From: Chitinophagaceae bacterium
GTDB taxonomy: Bacteria; Bacteroidota; Bacteroidia; Chitinophagales; Chitinophagaceae
Direction: 5' to 3'
Assembly (NCBI GenBank): GCA_947456825.1
Contig: CANGTM010000006.1
Coordinates: forward strand, 1-47,611
Length of the DNA stretch: 47,611 nucleotides
Both the position numbers and the translations under genes were made by a program. The notes below the pieces were generated by a model. That model made no database searches, was not told the origin of the DNA, and was given only the letters and a program-made list of their open reading frames with translations. Position 1 is the first letter of the stretch, and each line of letters starts with the position of its first letter. Positions 16,886 to 25,185 of this stretch are shown here, one piece after another.

Positions 16886-16893
16886 CAAACCTA
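16886..16893 (-). promoter_or_regulatory. -7 promoter core (TAGGTTTG) of the DPP7 operon
   Basis: Exact minus-strand TAnnTTTG, 19 bases before the DPP7 ATG. It would drive the peptidase, epimerase and YitT genes. Confidence 0.5.
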
Positions 16894-16958
16894 CGAAAAT
16901 CCCTTTTTATCGAATCCGATTTAACATTATTTGCTATCTTGACAATCCAATACTGCTT

Positions 16959-18302
16959 ATGCGATCGCCCCTGTTTTTATTTGTAGTGGTACTGCTGCTG
17001 TTTTTTCAGAGCTGCCGTAAGAAAGATGCTCCCTTGCCAACTCCCACACCCACGCCACCCGGTTGCGGTTCGCTGGTGAGCCCTGCCTCAGGCTCTTTTG
17101 TAACGACCACCAGTATTACCCTTAGTTGGAGCAGTGTAACACTGGCCAGTACCTACGATGTGATGCTGGGCACCACTGCCACCAATGCAGTGGCGGTGGC
17201 CACGGGTGTAGCAGGCACCAGTCATACGATTACGATCGCTCCCACGCCTAACGTCACTTATTTTTGGTATGTGATTCCACGAAACAGTACGGGTGCCGCC
17301 ACTGGCTGCTCTGCTGCGGCGCGCTCTTTTACCTTTATCTCCATTCAGTTACCTCCTTCGCTGGGGTACTACGTAGTCGGTTATTTTCCTTCGTATAGAG
17401 CCTTAGCCGATGTGCCCGATGTTAAATTTAAAATGACCAATGTGGTCGTGTATGCTTTTTACCAGGTAAATAGTACGGGCTCGCTGACGCCACCAAGCAG
17501 CAATACCGCTTCGCTGTCTGCCGTTGCAGCCAAGGCAAGGGCCAATAATGCCAGAATTTTTTTAGGGATCAATGATGGCAGTAGTAATGGCACTACGAAT
17601 TTCAAGAACATGGCCTCGACGCCAACCGGACGCACGAATTTTATTCGCGATGTAATGACCGTAGTGCGAACGCAACAACTCGATGGGGTCGATATGGATT
17701 GGGAATTTCCCAGTACCAGCGACGGAACCGATGTGACCTTTACAGCACTGATGAAGGAGCTGGCCGATTCGCTGCATCGCGATGCTCGCTACTATCTTTC
17801 TTGCGCTATTACTGCCGGAAAATATGCCGGAGGATATAGAGATGCCATACGTAACGAACTCTTTAGTGTGGTCGATTTTTTCAACATTATGGCCTACGAT
17901 GACTTCAGCACCACCGTACCATATCGACATCACAGTGATTTTGCTTTGGCACAAACCTGTTTGCAATACTGGATCACGACCCGAGGTATGCCTGCGGCCA
18001 AAGCGGTACTGGGTGTTCCGGCCTACGGAAGACCCTCGGGCATAACGCAGTCCAATACAGTATTGTCGTATCGAAATATTTTATCGCAGGGGGGCAATGC
18101 TCAGCTCGACTCTGCCGTTGTCAGTGCGGGTTCTTTTTCTAATTACACGATCTACTATAATGGACAATATACTGTAAAGCGCAAGGCCAAACTGGCCAAG
18201 GATATTGCCGGTGGCGTTATGTTTTGGGAAAAATGGCAAGATGCGCCAGATGCTAACTCACTCCTCAAGGCTGCCTGCGACACGGTCGGCCGAACTTACT
18301 GA
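16959..18302 (+). CDS. Glycoside hydrolase family 18 (chitinase-like) lipoprotein
   Basis: Predicted cell-envelope lipoprotein of 447 residues. The leader ends in LFFQSC (lipidated Cys19), followed by a Pro/Thr linker, a fibronectin type III-like domain (about 36-130) and a GH18 barrel (about 135-440). The GH18 catalytic motif is intact: DGVDMDWE (242-249), with E249 as proton donor and the assisting Asp two residues before it. Other barrel strands include VVVYAFYQ, INDGSS (in place of the usual SxGG), FFNIMAYD and VMFWEKW. Expected substrates are chitin, chito-oligosaccharides or other GlcNAc polymers. The last 45 bases overlap the convergent zinc-ribbon gene. Confidence 0.9.
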   Translation: MRSPLFLFVVVLLLFFQSCRKKDAPLPTPTPTPPGCGSLVSPASGSFVTTTSITLSWSSVTLASTYDVMLGTTATNAVAVATGVAGTSHTITIAPTPNVTYFWYVIPRNSTGAATGCSAAARSFTFISIQLPPSLGYYVVGYFPSYRALADVPDVKFKMTNVVVYAFYQVNSTGSLTPPSSNTASLSAVAAKARANNARIFLGINDGSSNGTTNFKNMASTPTGRTNFIRDVMTVVRTQQLDGVDMDWEFPSTSDGTDVTFTALMKELADSLHRDARYYLSCAITAGKYAGGYRDAIRNELFSVVDFFNIMAYDDFSTTVPYRHHSDFALAQTCLQYWITTRGMPAAKAVLGVPAYGRPSGITQSNTVLSYRNILSQGGNAQLDSAVVSAGSFSNYTIYYNGQYTVKRKAKLAKDIAGGVMFWEKWQDAPDANSLLKAACDTVGRTY

Positions 18303-18446
18303 GGTGTTTTTAAGTAATAAGTTGGTATCACAATTATCGCCATCGCAACAAGGCATTATGTTAGTGTGGCAAATAGGACATTGGTAATGGCCATGCACAT
18401 GAACGGGGACTATCTCTTGCTGACAAAAAAAACAACGTTGCATCAT
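18258..18446 (-). CDS. Small cysteine-rich zinc-ribbon protein coupled to obgE
   Basis: A 62-residue protein. The first 42 residues carry two CxxC knuckles, CFFC (5-8) and CPIC (23-26), a histidine-rich strand between them (VHVHGHY) and a third cluster, CCDGDNC (33-39); this is a likely zinc-binding fold. The ATG overlaps the obgE stop codon by 4 bases (ATGA), the arrangement of translational coupling, which argues strongly that it is a real gene rather than a chance frame. The C-terminal 20 residues lie opposite the end of the GH18 gene and look less conserved. Function is unknown; I recognise the pattern as that of conserved hypothetical proteins but not a named family. Confidence 0.72.
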   Translation of the reverse strand: MMQRCFFCQQEIVPVHVHGHYQCPICHTNIMPCCDGDNCDTNLLLKNTSVSSADRVAGSLEE

Positions 18447-19447
18447 GGGACCACGGGTTCATTGACGATCTTCCAGAGCATATCCTTTAGCTCGATCAGG
18501 CCCTGTTGGGTAACCGAGGAGATAAAGACATGCGGCACTCTCTCTGGCAATTCTTGGGCAATGGCTGTTTTTAACTCTTGGTCGAGCATATCACTTTTAC
18601 TGATCGCAATTACGAATTGTTTATGCAATAGCTCCGGATTGTATTGTTCCAGTTCGTGGATCAAGATCTCGAATTCCTTTTTATGATCGGCGCTGTCGGC
18701 AGGAATCAAAAAAAGTAAGGCGGCATTTCGTTCAATATGTCGTAAGAAGCGATGCCCCAGTCCCTTTCCTTCGGATGCCCCTTCGATGATGCCGGGCAGA
18801 TCGGCTATGCAAAAGCTGCGTCCATCGCGATATTCGACCATGCCCAAGTTGGGGGTTAGCGTAGTAAATGCATAGTCGGCGATCTTGGGTTTTGCCGCGG
18901 TAATTACCGATAGCAGGGTAGACTTACCGGCATTGGGAAAACCGACCAATCCCACGTCGGCCAGCACTTTTAATTCCAACACCTTCCATCCTTCGATACC
19001 GGGCAAACCGGGTTGTGCATGTTCTGGCGCCTGGTTGGTGGGCGTGGCAAAATGTGAGTTACCTAATCCTCCTTTACCTCCGGGCATCCAGACGATCTCT
19101 TGTCCGTCTTCTAGCACCTCCGCTTCTTTTTTTCCGCTCTCCTCGTCTCGGGCGATCGTTCCCAAGGGTACCTCGATGATGATATCTTTTCCGTCTCTTC
19201 CGTGACAGTTGTTCGAACCGCCCTTTTCGCCATCTTCGGCCAAGACATTTTTATAGTAGCGCAAGTGCAGTAGGGTCCAAAGGTTTCGGTTGCCACGCAA
19301 AATAATATGCGCCCCTCGCCCGCCGTCCCCACCGTCGGGTCCGCCCATGGCTGTAAACTTATTGCGCATAAAATGCTTATTGCCTGCACCACCGTGCCCG
19401 CTGCGACAGAAAATTCTGATCTGGTCTACAAAGTTGCTTTTTTCCAA
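18443..19447 (-). CDS. obgE: GTPase ObgE/CgtA
   Basis: Essential ribosome-associated GTPase acting in 50S assembly and stress response. The 334-residue protein has the glycine-rich Obg fold (about 1-160, with [12 protein letters not shown]) and the G domain with G1 GFPNAGKST (169-177), the switch segment [10 protein letters not shown]3 DLPG, G4 SKSD (a variant of NKxD) and G5 SSV. No C-terminal OCT domain, as is usual in Bacteroidota. The start codon is TTG at 19447: it gives the expected N-terminus MEKSNFVDQ, there is no in-frame ATG upstream, and the promoter box lies 19 bases before it. The small zinc-ribbon gene overlaps its stop codon. Confidence 0.95.
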   Translation of the reverse strand: MEKSNFVDQIRIFCRSGHGGAGNKHFMRNKFTAMGGPDGGDGGRGAHIILRGNRNLWTLLHLRYYKNVLAEDGEKGGSNNCHGRDGKDIIIEVPLGTIARDEESGKKEAEVLEDGQEIVWMPGGKGGLGNSHFATPTNQAPEHAQPGLPGIEGWKVLELKVLADVGLVGFPNAGKSTLLSVITAAKPKIADYAFTTLTPNLGMVEYRDGRSFCIADLPGIIEGASEGKGLGHRFLRHIERNAALLFLIPADSADHKKEFEILIHELEQYNPELLHKQFVIAISKSDMLDQELKTAIAQELPERVPHVFISSVTQQGLIELKDMLWKIVNEPVVP

Positions 19448-19466
19448 GGGAGTTGTTTGAGCGGCA

Positions 19467-19474
19467 CAAAGATA
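19467..19474 (-). promoter_or_regulatory. -7 promoter core (TATCTTTG) of obgE
   Basis: Exact minus-strand TAnnTTTG 19 bases before the TTG start of obgE, just outside the 3' end of the upstream MMPL gene. Its position supports the TTG start. Confidence 0.5.
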
Positions 19475-19477
19475 ACC

Positions 19478-21877
19478 TTATCCGTTCTTACGCTCTTTTC
19501 CCAACGATAGCAGCATAGCTGGCAGTAAGATCAGGTTGGTGAGTGTGGCTACTACCAGGGTTAGCGAAGTAAGCCAGCCCAGAGCCTGCGTTCCTCCGAA
19601 TTTGCTAAAGCAAAAAATAACAAACCCGGCGATCAGTACCAGCGAAGTATAAATGATACTGATACCGGTGCTATAAATGGTTTGAATTACGGTCTTATAC
19701 GCGTCATGCTGGTAATGAGGCAACTCTTGTTTATAATTGACCAGGAAACGAATGGTTACATCTATGGCGATACCCAGTGCTACACTAAAGACCAGTACCG
19801 TTGAGGGTTTGAGAGGTACACCGGCCCACCCCATGGTACCGGCCGTAATGACCAAGGGAATAATGTTGGGAATTAAAGAACAGACAAGGATGCGCAACGA
19901 GCGAAACAGATAGAGCATACAAAGACTGATCAGCAAAAAAGCCCAGAAGATCGAGTCTTTTAGTCCGCTGATAATAAAGCGACTTCCCTCTAAGAAAGTA
20001 ACACTGCTGCCGGTCAGTTCGATCAGGTGGGTACGTTGGCCCCATTTTTTATTTTCGGCACGTGCAGCTTCTTGCGTGGCCGAATCGGCACTGAGGGCTT
20101 CGATACTATCCTTGTTAAAGATCTGTTCGGCTTGCCATTGAATGCTGTCGAGCAGCCCGGGCAGTCGATAACTTCCAATATCGGCCATACTCACACTAAT
20201 GCGGGCTTGACTCTTGGTGCTGTCCATAAAAGAGCCTACCAGTTTGGCGAATGAATTATTGTTTTGTGTGCTGTCCTTTACACTCAGGTATTGCGATAGG
20301 GCGGGCAGATCGTAAGCGGAGGGCAACAGATAATTGCTGCTGTCTCCTTCGAAGAAGGCCTGTCTGGCAAATTTGAGTCCCTCAGCGATGCTCAGGGGGC
20401 GGGCCATGTTTGGAATATTTTCAATAAAGCGCGAGAGCGAATCGATGCCCTCGAGGTTGCGCATATTTCGGATAACGCCTTGCTTTTTACGAGTGTCGAC
20501 CACGATCTCGAGCGGCATTACGCCTTTAAAATGCGTTTCAAAAAAGCGTAGATCGGTATACACTTGGTTAGACACCGGCAGATCGTCCACAATAAAGGCT
20601 TCGCTTTTTAATTTGAACAGGCCTGCGATCGAGACGGCCAGTATCAGCCCTGTAACTCCGTAAATAAAAGGACGATGGTGCAGCGACCATTTTTCGAGAC
20701 TGGCCAGTCCTTTATTCAGCCAGGGATTATCGAGGTAGCGGGTATGTCTTGTTTTGGGAGGCGGCAAAAAACTGAGTACGGCCGGAATAAAGATCAGCGA
20801 GATAAAGAAAAGGGCCATGATATTGATGCCCGCCACAATCCCAAATTCTTTTAGGATCTGGCTACTGGTTAGCGCAAAGACCGCGAACCCAATGGCGGCT
20901 GCCACATTACAAAACAGGGTTACGATCCCCATCTTGTCGATCATGAGCACCAATGATTGCTCTTTGTGTCCGGTCTTGTTCCAGGCTACATGAAACTTGT
21001 TTAAAAAATAAATACAGTTAGGGATGCCGATCACCACGACCAACGGTGGAATGAGTGCGGTCAACAACGAGATCTTGAAGCCGAACAGTTGCAGCGTACC
21101 CACACTCCAGACAACGCCGATGCCCACCACCACGATCGAAAGTAACATGGCGCTCAACGAGCGGAAAAAAGCCAATAGGATCAGTGCCGATAAGATCACC
21201 GAGGCCAGCAAGAAAAAGCGCATTTCGTTTTGTATCATCACGGCCACCTTGGTCCGGATGTACGGGAGCCCGCTTTTGTGCACGGTCAGCGACGTGGTAT
21301 TGGCAAATGCATCGGCAGCTTTCTCGATAGCACCCACTACGCCTACCCGTTCTTTTGAGTTCATCAACTCCTTATTGATGCGAACGCCCATCAGGTAGAC
21401 CTGTGTCTCTGGATTATATAGCAGTCCTTTGTAAAATGGAAGTTGTTGAAAGCTAAGGGCCGCGCTATCGAGTGCTTGTTGTGAGCGAATGGTATCGGAA
21501 AAAATCGGCCGAGCTTTTAATCTTTCGCTGATGGTATCTTTGTACAGCGCAACAGCAGAGGGCACGCTGATGATATCTTCCACGCCTTCAATGGTCTTTA
21601 GTTGTCGCTGTAGTTTGCGGTAGGCATCGAAGGTAGAGAGCGTAAAAAGCTGATCTGTTTGAACGCCTAGTACGAGCAGGTTGCCGTCTTCGCCAAATTT
21701 TTCTCTAAAACGTTGATAGGCCTGGTATTTGGGATTATCGAGCGGGATGGCACGGGTAAATTCGTAGCTGAGCTCGACTTTACTGGCCAAATAACCCATT
21801 CCAGCGGTAATAACCAATAGAAGGACCAGTAGTGCTACACGAAATCGTAAAATAAAATGGCCCAGCTTTTGCCACAT
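19478..21877 (-). CDS. RND superfamily (MMPL-type) exporter
   Basis: Inner-membrane transporter of 799 residues with the duplicated RND layout: one membrane helix, a large periplasmic domain, five helices (about 220-400), then a second copy with a periplasmic domain (about 440-640) and five more helices to the C-terminus. Each half has the typical helix pair with VVVIGIPNCIYFLNKF and FSVALGIAIDVTIRFLVNY. It resembles the YdfJ/MMPL and hopanoid-exporter branch rather than drug-efflux AcrB proteins, and no adaptor or TolC gene is adjacent. The cargo is unknown; lipids are typical for the branch. The first in-frame ATG gives nine extra residues (MHSPSIYCY); the internal ATG at 21877 (MWQKLGHF) is the more natural start. 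Confidence 0.85.
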   Translation of the reverse strand: MWQKLGHFILRFRVALLVLLLVITAGMGYLASKVELSYEFTRAIPLDNPKYQAYQRFREKFGEDGNLLVLGVQTDQLFTLSTFDAYRKLQRQLKTIEGVEDIISVPSAVALYKDTISERLKARPIFSDTIRSQQALDSAALSFQQLPFYKGLLYNPETQVYLMGVRINKELMNSKERVGVVGAIEKAADAFANTTSLTVHKSGLPYIRTKVAVMIQNEMRFFLLASVILSALILLAFFRSLSAMLLSIVVVGIGVVWSVGTLQLFGFKISLLTALIPPLVVVIGIPNCIYFLNKFHVAWNKTGHKEQSLVLMIDKMGIVTLFCNVAAAIGFAVFALTSSQILKEFGIVAGINIMALFFISLIFIPAVLSFLPPPKTRHTRYLDNPWLNKGLASLEKWSLHHRPFIYGVTGLILAVSIAGLFKLKSEAFIVDDLPVSNQVYTDLRFFETHFKGVMPLEIVVDTRKKQGVIRNMRNLEGIDSLSRFIENIPNMARPLSIAEGLKFARQAFFEGDSSNYLLPSAYDLPALSQYLSVKDSTQNNNSFAKLVGSFMDSTKSQARISVSMADIGSYRLPGLLDSIQWQAEQIFNKDSIEALSADSATQEAARAENKKWGQRTHLIELTGSSVTFLEGSRFIISGLKDSIFWAFLLISLCMLYLFRSLRILVCSLIPNIIPLVITAGTMGWAGVPLKPSTVLVFSVALGIAIDVTIRFLVNYKQELPHYQHDAYKTVIQTIYSTGISIIYTSLVLIAGFVIFCFSKFGGTQALGWLTSLTLVVATLTNLILLPAMLLSLGKERKNG

Positions 21878-21985
21878 ATAGCAATAGATTGATGGAGAGT
21901 GCAAAGAAAAGCAAAAATGTCGGCGCGGGGACTGTTTTTGAGCGGGCAGCCCATTTTTATAGTATTGTTGCAGGGCTGTAGCTAC

Positions 21986-22747
21986 ATGGGTATATCAATT
22001 TTTAAGACCAAAGGGATCGTGCTTCGTACCGTTACGTACGGTGAAACTTCGTTGATCGTATCGATCTTTACGGAGCGTTTTGGTATACAATCCTATTTGG
22101 TCAACGGGGTTAGGACCGCTGCAAAAAAAGGAAAAGGGGGCGCTAATCTCTTTCAACCGGCCGCCTTACTCGACATGGAGGTGTACCATCAAGACCGCAA
22201 GTCGCTCCAGCGCATCAAGGAATTTCATTGGAATCGGCAATACGAAGGATTGTTTTCGGACATCACTAAAAATGCCGTTTCGTTGTACATGGTAGAGTTG
22301 CTTACCAAATGCCTGCGGCAGCCTGAAGAAAATGTACCGTTATTTGAATTTACAGAGGATGCCTTACTGGCACTAGACAGGGCAACGCCGTTGGTACAAG
22401 CCAACCTTCCCCTCTTCTTTTCGCTACAGCTAACTCATTTCTTTGGTGTATTCCCTCGTCTTGGCAACGAAGAGGCCGTCAGCGAATCGCAACCCCTTTT
22501 TTTCGATCTGGTCGATTCAATAATCAGTTATACAGAACCTCTGCATCCGCACTATATAACCGGCGCATCTGTTTCGATACTTGCCGACCTGTTGCAGGTC
22601 AGACAGCCCGAAGAACTCGAACAGTTTGCCTTGAATCGTGAAATGCGCCGACAGTTGCTGCTGGTGATGGAGCGCTATTATCAACAGCATATTCAAGACT
22701 TTGGCATGCTTAAGACCTTACCGGTACTAAAGGAGATCTTATCTTGA
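21986..22747 (+). CDS. recO: DNA repair protein RecO
   Basis: Recombination mediator that works with RecR and RecF to load RecA on SSB-coated DNA. The 253-residue protein has the N-terminal OB-fold with KTKGIVLRTVTYGETSLIVSIF's characteristic order, LVNGVR, and a helical C-terminal domain. The four-cysteine zinc finger of many RecO proteins is not evident, as in other Bacteroidota. The frame is open from 21899, but the extra 29 residues overlap the start of the divergent MMPL gene and are not family-like; ATG 21986 (MGISIFKT) is chosen. A one-mismatch promoter box (TATTGTTG) precedes it. Confidence 0.88.
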   Translation: MGISIFKTKGIVLRTVTYGETSLIVSIFTERFGIQSYLVNGVRTAAKKGKGGANLFQPAALLDMEVYHQDRKSLQRIKEFHWNRQYEGLFSDITKNAVSLYMVELLTKCLRQPEENVPLFEFTEDALLALDRATPLVQANLPLFFSLQLTHFFGVFPRLGNEEAVSESQPLFFDLVDSIISYTEPLHPHYITGASVSILADLLQVRQPEELEQFALNREMRRQLLLVMERYYQQHIQDFGMLKTLPVLKEILS

Positions 22748-22763
22748 GTGGTAGTCATGCCAT

Positions 22764-23942
22764 CTATTCGTTGATGGCTACCCGCGAAGAGGTGCCGGCT
22801 TGTACGTCTAGAAGGGTAAGCCCTGGATTTTTTCCTTTCTCGAAACTCCCGAACCGGTCATCCCACTGTAGTGCACGAGCTCCTTGCAGCGTAGCCCATT
22901 GCAGGATGGTTTCGAGTGGTATAGCAGGAAAGTGGTGATGCAGACTTTTGATCTCGCTGGCGATACTCAGTTGCCAGTTACTGCTATAGCTGTCGGTGCC
23001 GATCACGACAGAGGCTCCTGTCTGGTAAAGAAGATGAGCAGGCGGCACCTTATTTTCTATATACAAATTAGCATTGATGCATAGGCAGTATTGTAAGTGA
23101 AGCCCTTTTTGTGTAGCATAATGGGCAGCCCATTCCATCTCTTCTTGTGTGGTGCAGGTATTGTGTACCAATAAAATGGTTTGTCCACGGTCAAAGTAAG
23201 GAAGTACCGACCGCAAACTACGCTGCCCTGTGACAGGGAATGGCGATTGGTCAATGCCAAATATGTTGAATAAGCGCAGATACTCACCACCACCGTTTAT
23301 ATAGAGTTCATTTTCGGCAGGGTGCTCTTGGTTATGGATCGATATGACCTGCTCTTGCGTAGCCTCGTTCAGCATACGAAATGTGGCAGGCGAAATGCTA
23401 TACGGCGCATGGGGTACCAGGCTGCTTCGGTGAGGCAGCGAACTGCCGGTGAGTGCTTGCGAAAGCACTTCTAGTTGCGATCGGTAGTGCGCCATGTTCT
23501 CCATGGCCTTATTGTCTGTGAAACTGAGTACTTCAACAAAATTGTGCCAGCAAATACGACTCTTAGCTTTGACCGCTGCTGTGTCGGCCGTATTCCCAAT
23601 ATCGCCAACCCCCACGATACCATTGGCATACATCTCTTGTTCGGCCAATACGATCTTCTCTTGGATCAATTCGATCGGAAAATTTCGTTTGGTGACCACG
23701 GAGCACAAGAATTCGATTAGACCGGTATGTGGAGCGATCACATCTTTAAGATGACTAAGTTCTAGGTGGCAATGACAGTTGATAAGACCCGGTAGTAAGA
23801 TGCCGTGGAGTTCCCGAACGGACTCGCCCGCCTCATGGGCCTCTACGATCGCTTCGATGGTTCCGTCGCTTCGCGTTATCAAGACCTTATTGTCCAATAG
23901 TCGATAGCCATCGAAAAGTTGCGTTGCCTTGAATTTCAACAT
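22764..23942 (-). CDS. Metal-dependent amidohydrolase (chlorohydrolase/deaminase type)
   Basis: A 392-residue hydrolase of the cytosine-deaminase/ATZ branch of the amidohydrolase superfamily. Metal ligands are seen in INCHCHLELS (HxH), SIHNQEHPAEN (His and Glu) and VIGTDSYSSN (Asp), with a further His in LVHNTCTT; together these point to a mononuclear deaminase. The motif HCHLELS followed about 15 residues on by FLCSVVTKR recalls aminofutalosine deaminases of the futalosine menaquinone route, but guanine deaminase or methylthioadenosine deaminase relatives are also possible. ATG 23948 is in frame too, but it lies just 4 bases after the promoter box, so ATG 23942 is preferred. Divergent from prfA with overlapping promoters. 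Confidence 0.8.
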   Translation of the reverse strand: MLKFKATQLFDGYRLLDNKVLITRSDGTIEAIVEAHEAGESVRELHGILLPGLINCHCHLELSHLKDVIAPHTGLIEFLCSVVTKRNFPIELIQEKIVLAEQEMYANGIVGVGDIGNTADTAAVKAKSRICWHNFVEVLSFTDNKAMENMAHYRSQLEVLSQALTGSSLPHRSSLVPHAPYSISPATFRMLNEATQEQVISIHNQEHPAENELYINGGGEYLRLFNIFGIDQSPFPVTGQRSLRSVLPYFDRGQTILLVHNTCTTQEEMEWAAHYATQKGLHLQYCLCINANLYIENKVPPAHLLYQTGASVVIGTDSYSSNWQLSIASEIKSLHHHFPAIPLETILQWATLQGARALQWDDRFGSFEKGKNPGLTLLDVQAGTSSRVAINE

Positions 23943-23952
23943 CCCCATGCCC

Positions 23953-23960
23953 CAAATTTA
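23953..23960 (-). promoter_or_regulatory. -7 promoter core (TAAATTTG) of the amidohydrolase gene
   Basis: Exact minus-strand TAnnTTTG, 10 bases before ATG 23942. It is back to back with the prfA box, 7 bases away. Confidence 0.5.
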
Positions 23961-23967
23961 TTCTTAT

Positions 23968-23975
23968 TACTTTTG
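23968..23975 (+). promoter_or_regulatory. -7 promoter core (TACTTTTG) of prfA
   Basis: Exact plus-strand TAnnTTTG, 15 bases before the prfA ATG. The -33 region expected for this box would fall on the opposite gene's -7 box or start codon. Confidence 0.5.
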
Positions 23976-23990
23976 CTGCCCTAATCAGTT

Positions 23991-25052
23991 ATGCTAGACA
24001 AATTAGAAGCGATAAAAGCCCGTTTTGATCAATTGGGAGTGGCCCTCACCAATCCCGAGATCGTTGGTAACAATAAAAAGTTTGCCGAGACCAGCAAAGA
24101 ATACAGAAGTCTGGAGCGGATCGTAACGGCTTACCTGAACTACAAGAAATTATTGGAGGATATAGAATTCTACAAGGAGGCCATGGCCGGTACCGACGAA
24201 GAGTTACGAGAGCTGGCCAAACAAGAGCTGCCTGTATTGGAGCAACAGCAAGGCCAGACCGAGGCCGCTATTCGTCAATTATTGATACCCAAGGATCCGC
24301 AAGACGAAAAGAATGCCATTTTAGAGATCAGAGCCGGTACGGGAGGCGATGAGGCCAGCTTGTTTGCCGGCGATCTGCTTAGGATGTATATGCGCTACTG
24401 CGATCGAAAGGGCTGGAAGACCGCCTTGTTGAGTGAAAATGAGGGAACGGTAGGCGGATATAAAGAGGTGCAGCTCGAGGTGGTGGGAGATGATGTATAT
24501 GGAACACTCAAGTTCGAGAGTGGCGTACACCGGGTACAACGGGTGCCCGATACAGAGGCCAGCGGTCGGGTACATACCTCCGCTGCCACCGTGGCCGTGA
24601 TGCCCGAGGCCGAAGAATTGGATTTTGAATTGAATCCGGCCGATGTTAAAATGGAGACGGCCCGCAGTGGGGGAGCCGGTGGGCAGAACGTAAACAAGGT
24701 AGAGACCAAGGTGATGCTGACCCATATCCCTACGGGGACTGTGGTCGTATGCCAGACAGAGCGTTCGCAATTAGCCAACCGCGAAAAGGCCATGCAAATG
24801 CTTCGTACCCGCTTGTACGAAGAACAGGTAAGAAAGCAAGAGGATGAGATAGCGCGCCACCGTAAAAGCTTGGTTAGTACGGGTGATAGAAGCGCCAAGA
24901 TCAGAACCTATAATTTTCCGCAAGGAAGGGTTACCGATCACCGGATCGGGTTTACACTCTACAACCTGGATGCGGTATTGAACGGGGAAGTGCAGGAGCT
25001 TATTGATGCCCTTCAATTTGCCGAGAATGCAGAAAAGCTAACCCGCTCCTAA
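23991..25052 (+). CDS. prfA: Peptide chain release factor 1
   Basis: Class I release factor that reads UAA and UAG and triggers hydrolysis of peptidyl-tRNA. In 353 residues it has the catalytic GGQ (230-232, in GAGGQNVNK) and the codon-recognition PxT motif as PDT (186-188) in [16 protein letters not shown], which marks RF1 rather than RF2 (SPF). There is no internal frameshift, as expected for RF1. It is a single gene with its own promoter. An unusual set of inverted repeats and a likely terminator follow it. Confidence 0.96.
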   Translation: MLDKLEAIKARFDQLGVALTNPEIVGNNKKFAETSKEYRSLERIVTAYLNYKKLLEDIEFYKEAMAGTDEELRELAKQELPVLEQQQGQTEAAIRQLLIPKDPQDEKNAILEIRAGTGGDEASLFAGDLLRMYMRYCDRKGWKTALLSENEGTVGGYKEVQLEVVGDDVYGTLKFESGVHRVQRVPDTEASGRVHTSAATVAVMPEAEELDFELNPADVKMETARSGGAGGQNVNKVETKVMLTHIPTGTVVVCQTERSQLANREKAMQMLRTRLYEEQVRKQEDEIARHRKSLVSTGDRSAKIRTYNFPQGRVTDHRIGFTLYNLDAVLNGEVQELIDALQFAENAEKLTRS

Positions 25053-25083
25053 GTCTGTTAAAGAAGTTTTGAATATTTTAACA

Positions 25084-25185
25084 AGGGGTCGCTCAACTTT
25101 GAAACTAACTTTACGTTGTATTACTGTTGATCAATTAGACAATAAACATTTTTCTCATAAGCAGTTAGTTTTGGTTGCGACCCCT
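25084..25185. repeat. Imperfect long inverted repeat downstream of prfA
   Basis: Left arm 25084-25110 and right arm 25163-25185 pair in two blocks: nine bases AGGGGTCGC (25084-25092) with GCGACCCCT (25177-25185), and nine bases AAACTAACT (25102-25110) with AGTTAGTTT (25163-25171), separated by an unequal internal loop. The AT-rich centre is 52 bases. The right arm encodes part of the VanZ C-terminus. No flanking target duplication was seen, so a transposon remnant is not supported. The right arm can alternatively pair with 25193-25200 (see terminator). Confidence 0.55.

Noticed and set aside
24321-24898. Two minus-strand open frames (149 and 167 residues) opposite prfA
   Set aside because: prfA is certain here; both frames have shadow-like composition and lack domains.
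25084-25185. Inverted repeat after prfA as a miniature transposon (MITE)
   Set aside because: The arms are imperfect with unequal internal loops, no target-site duplication is visible, and no second copy exists in the window. Kept only as a structure.
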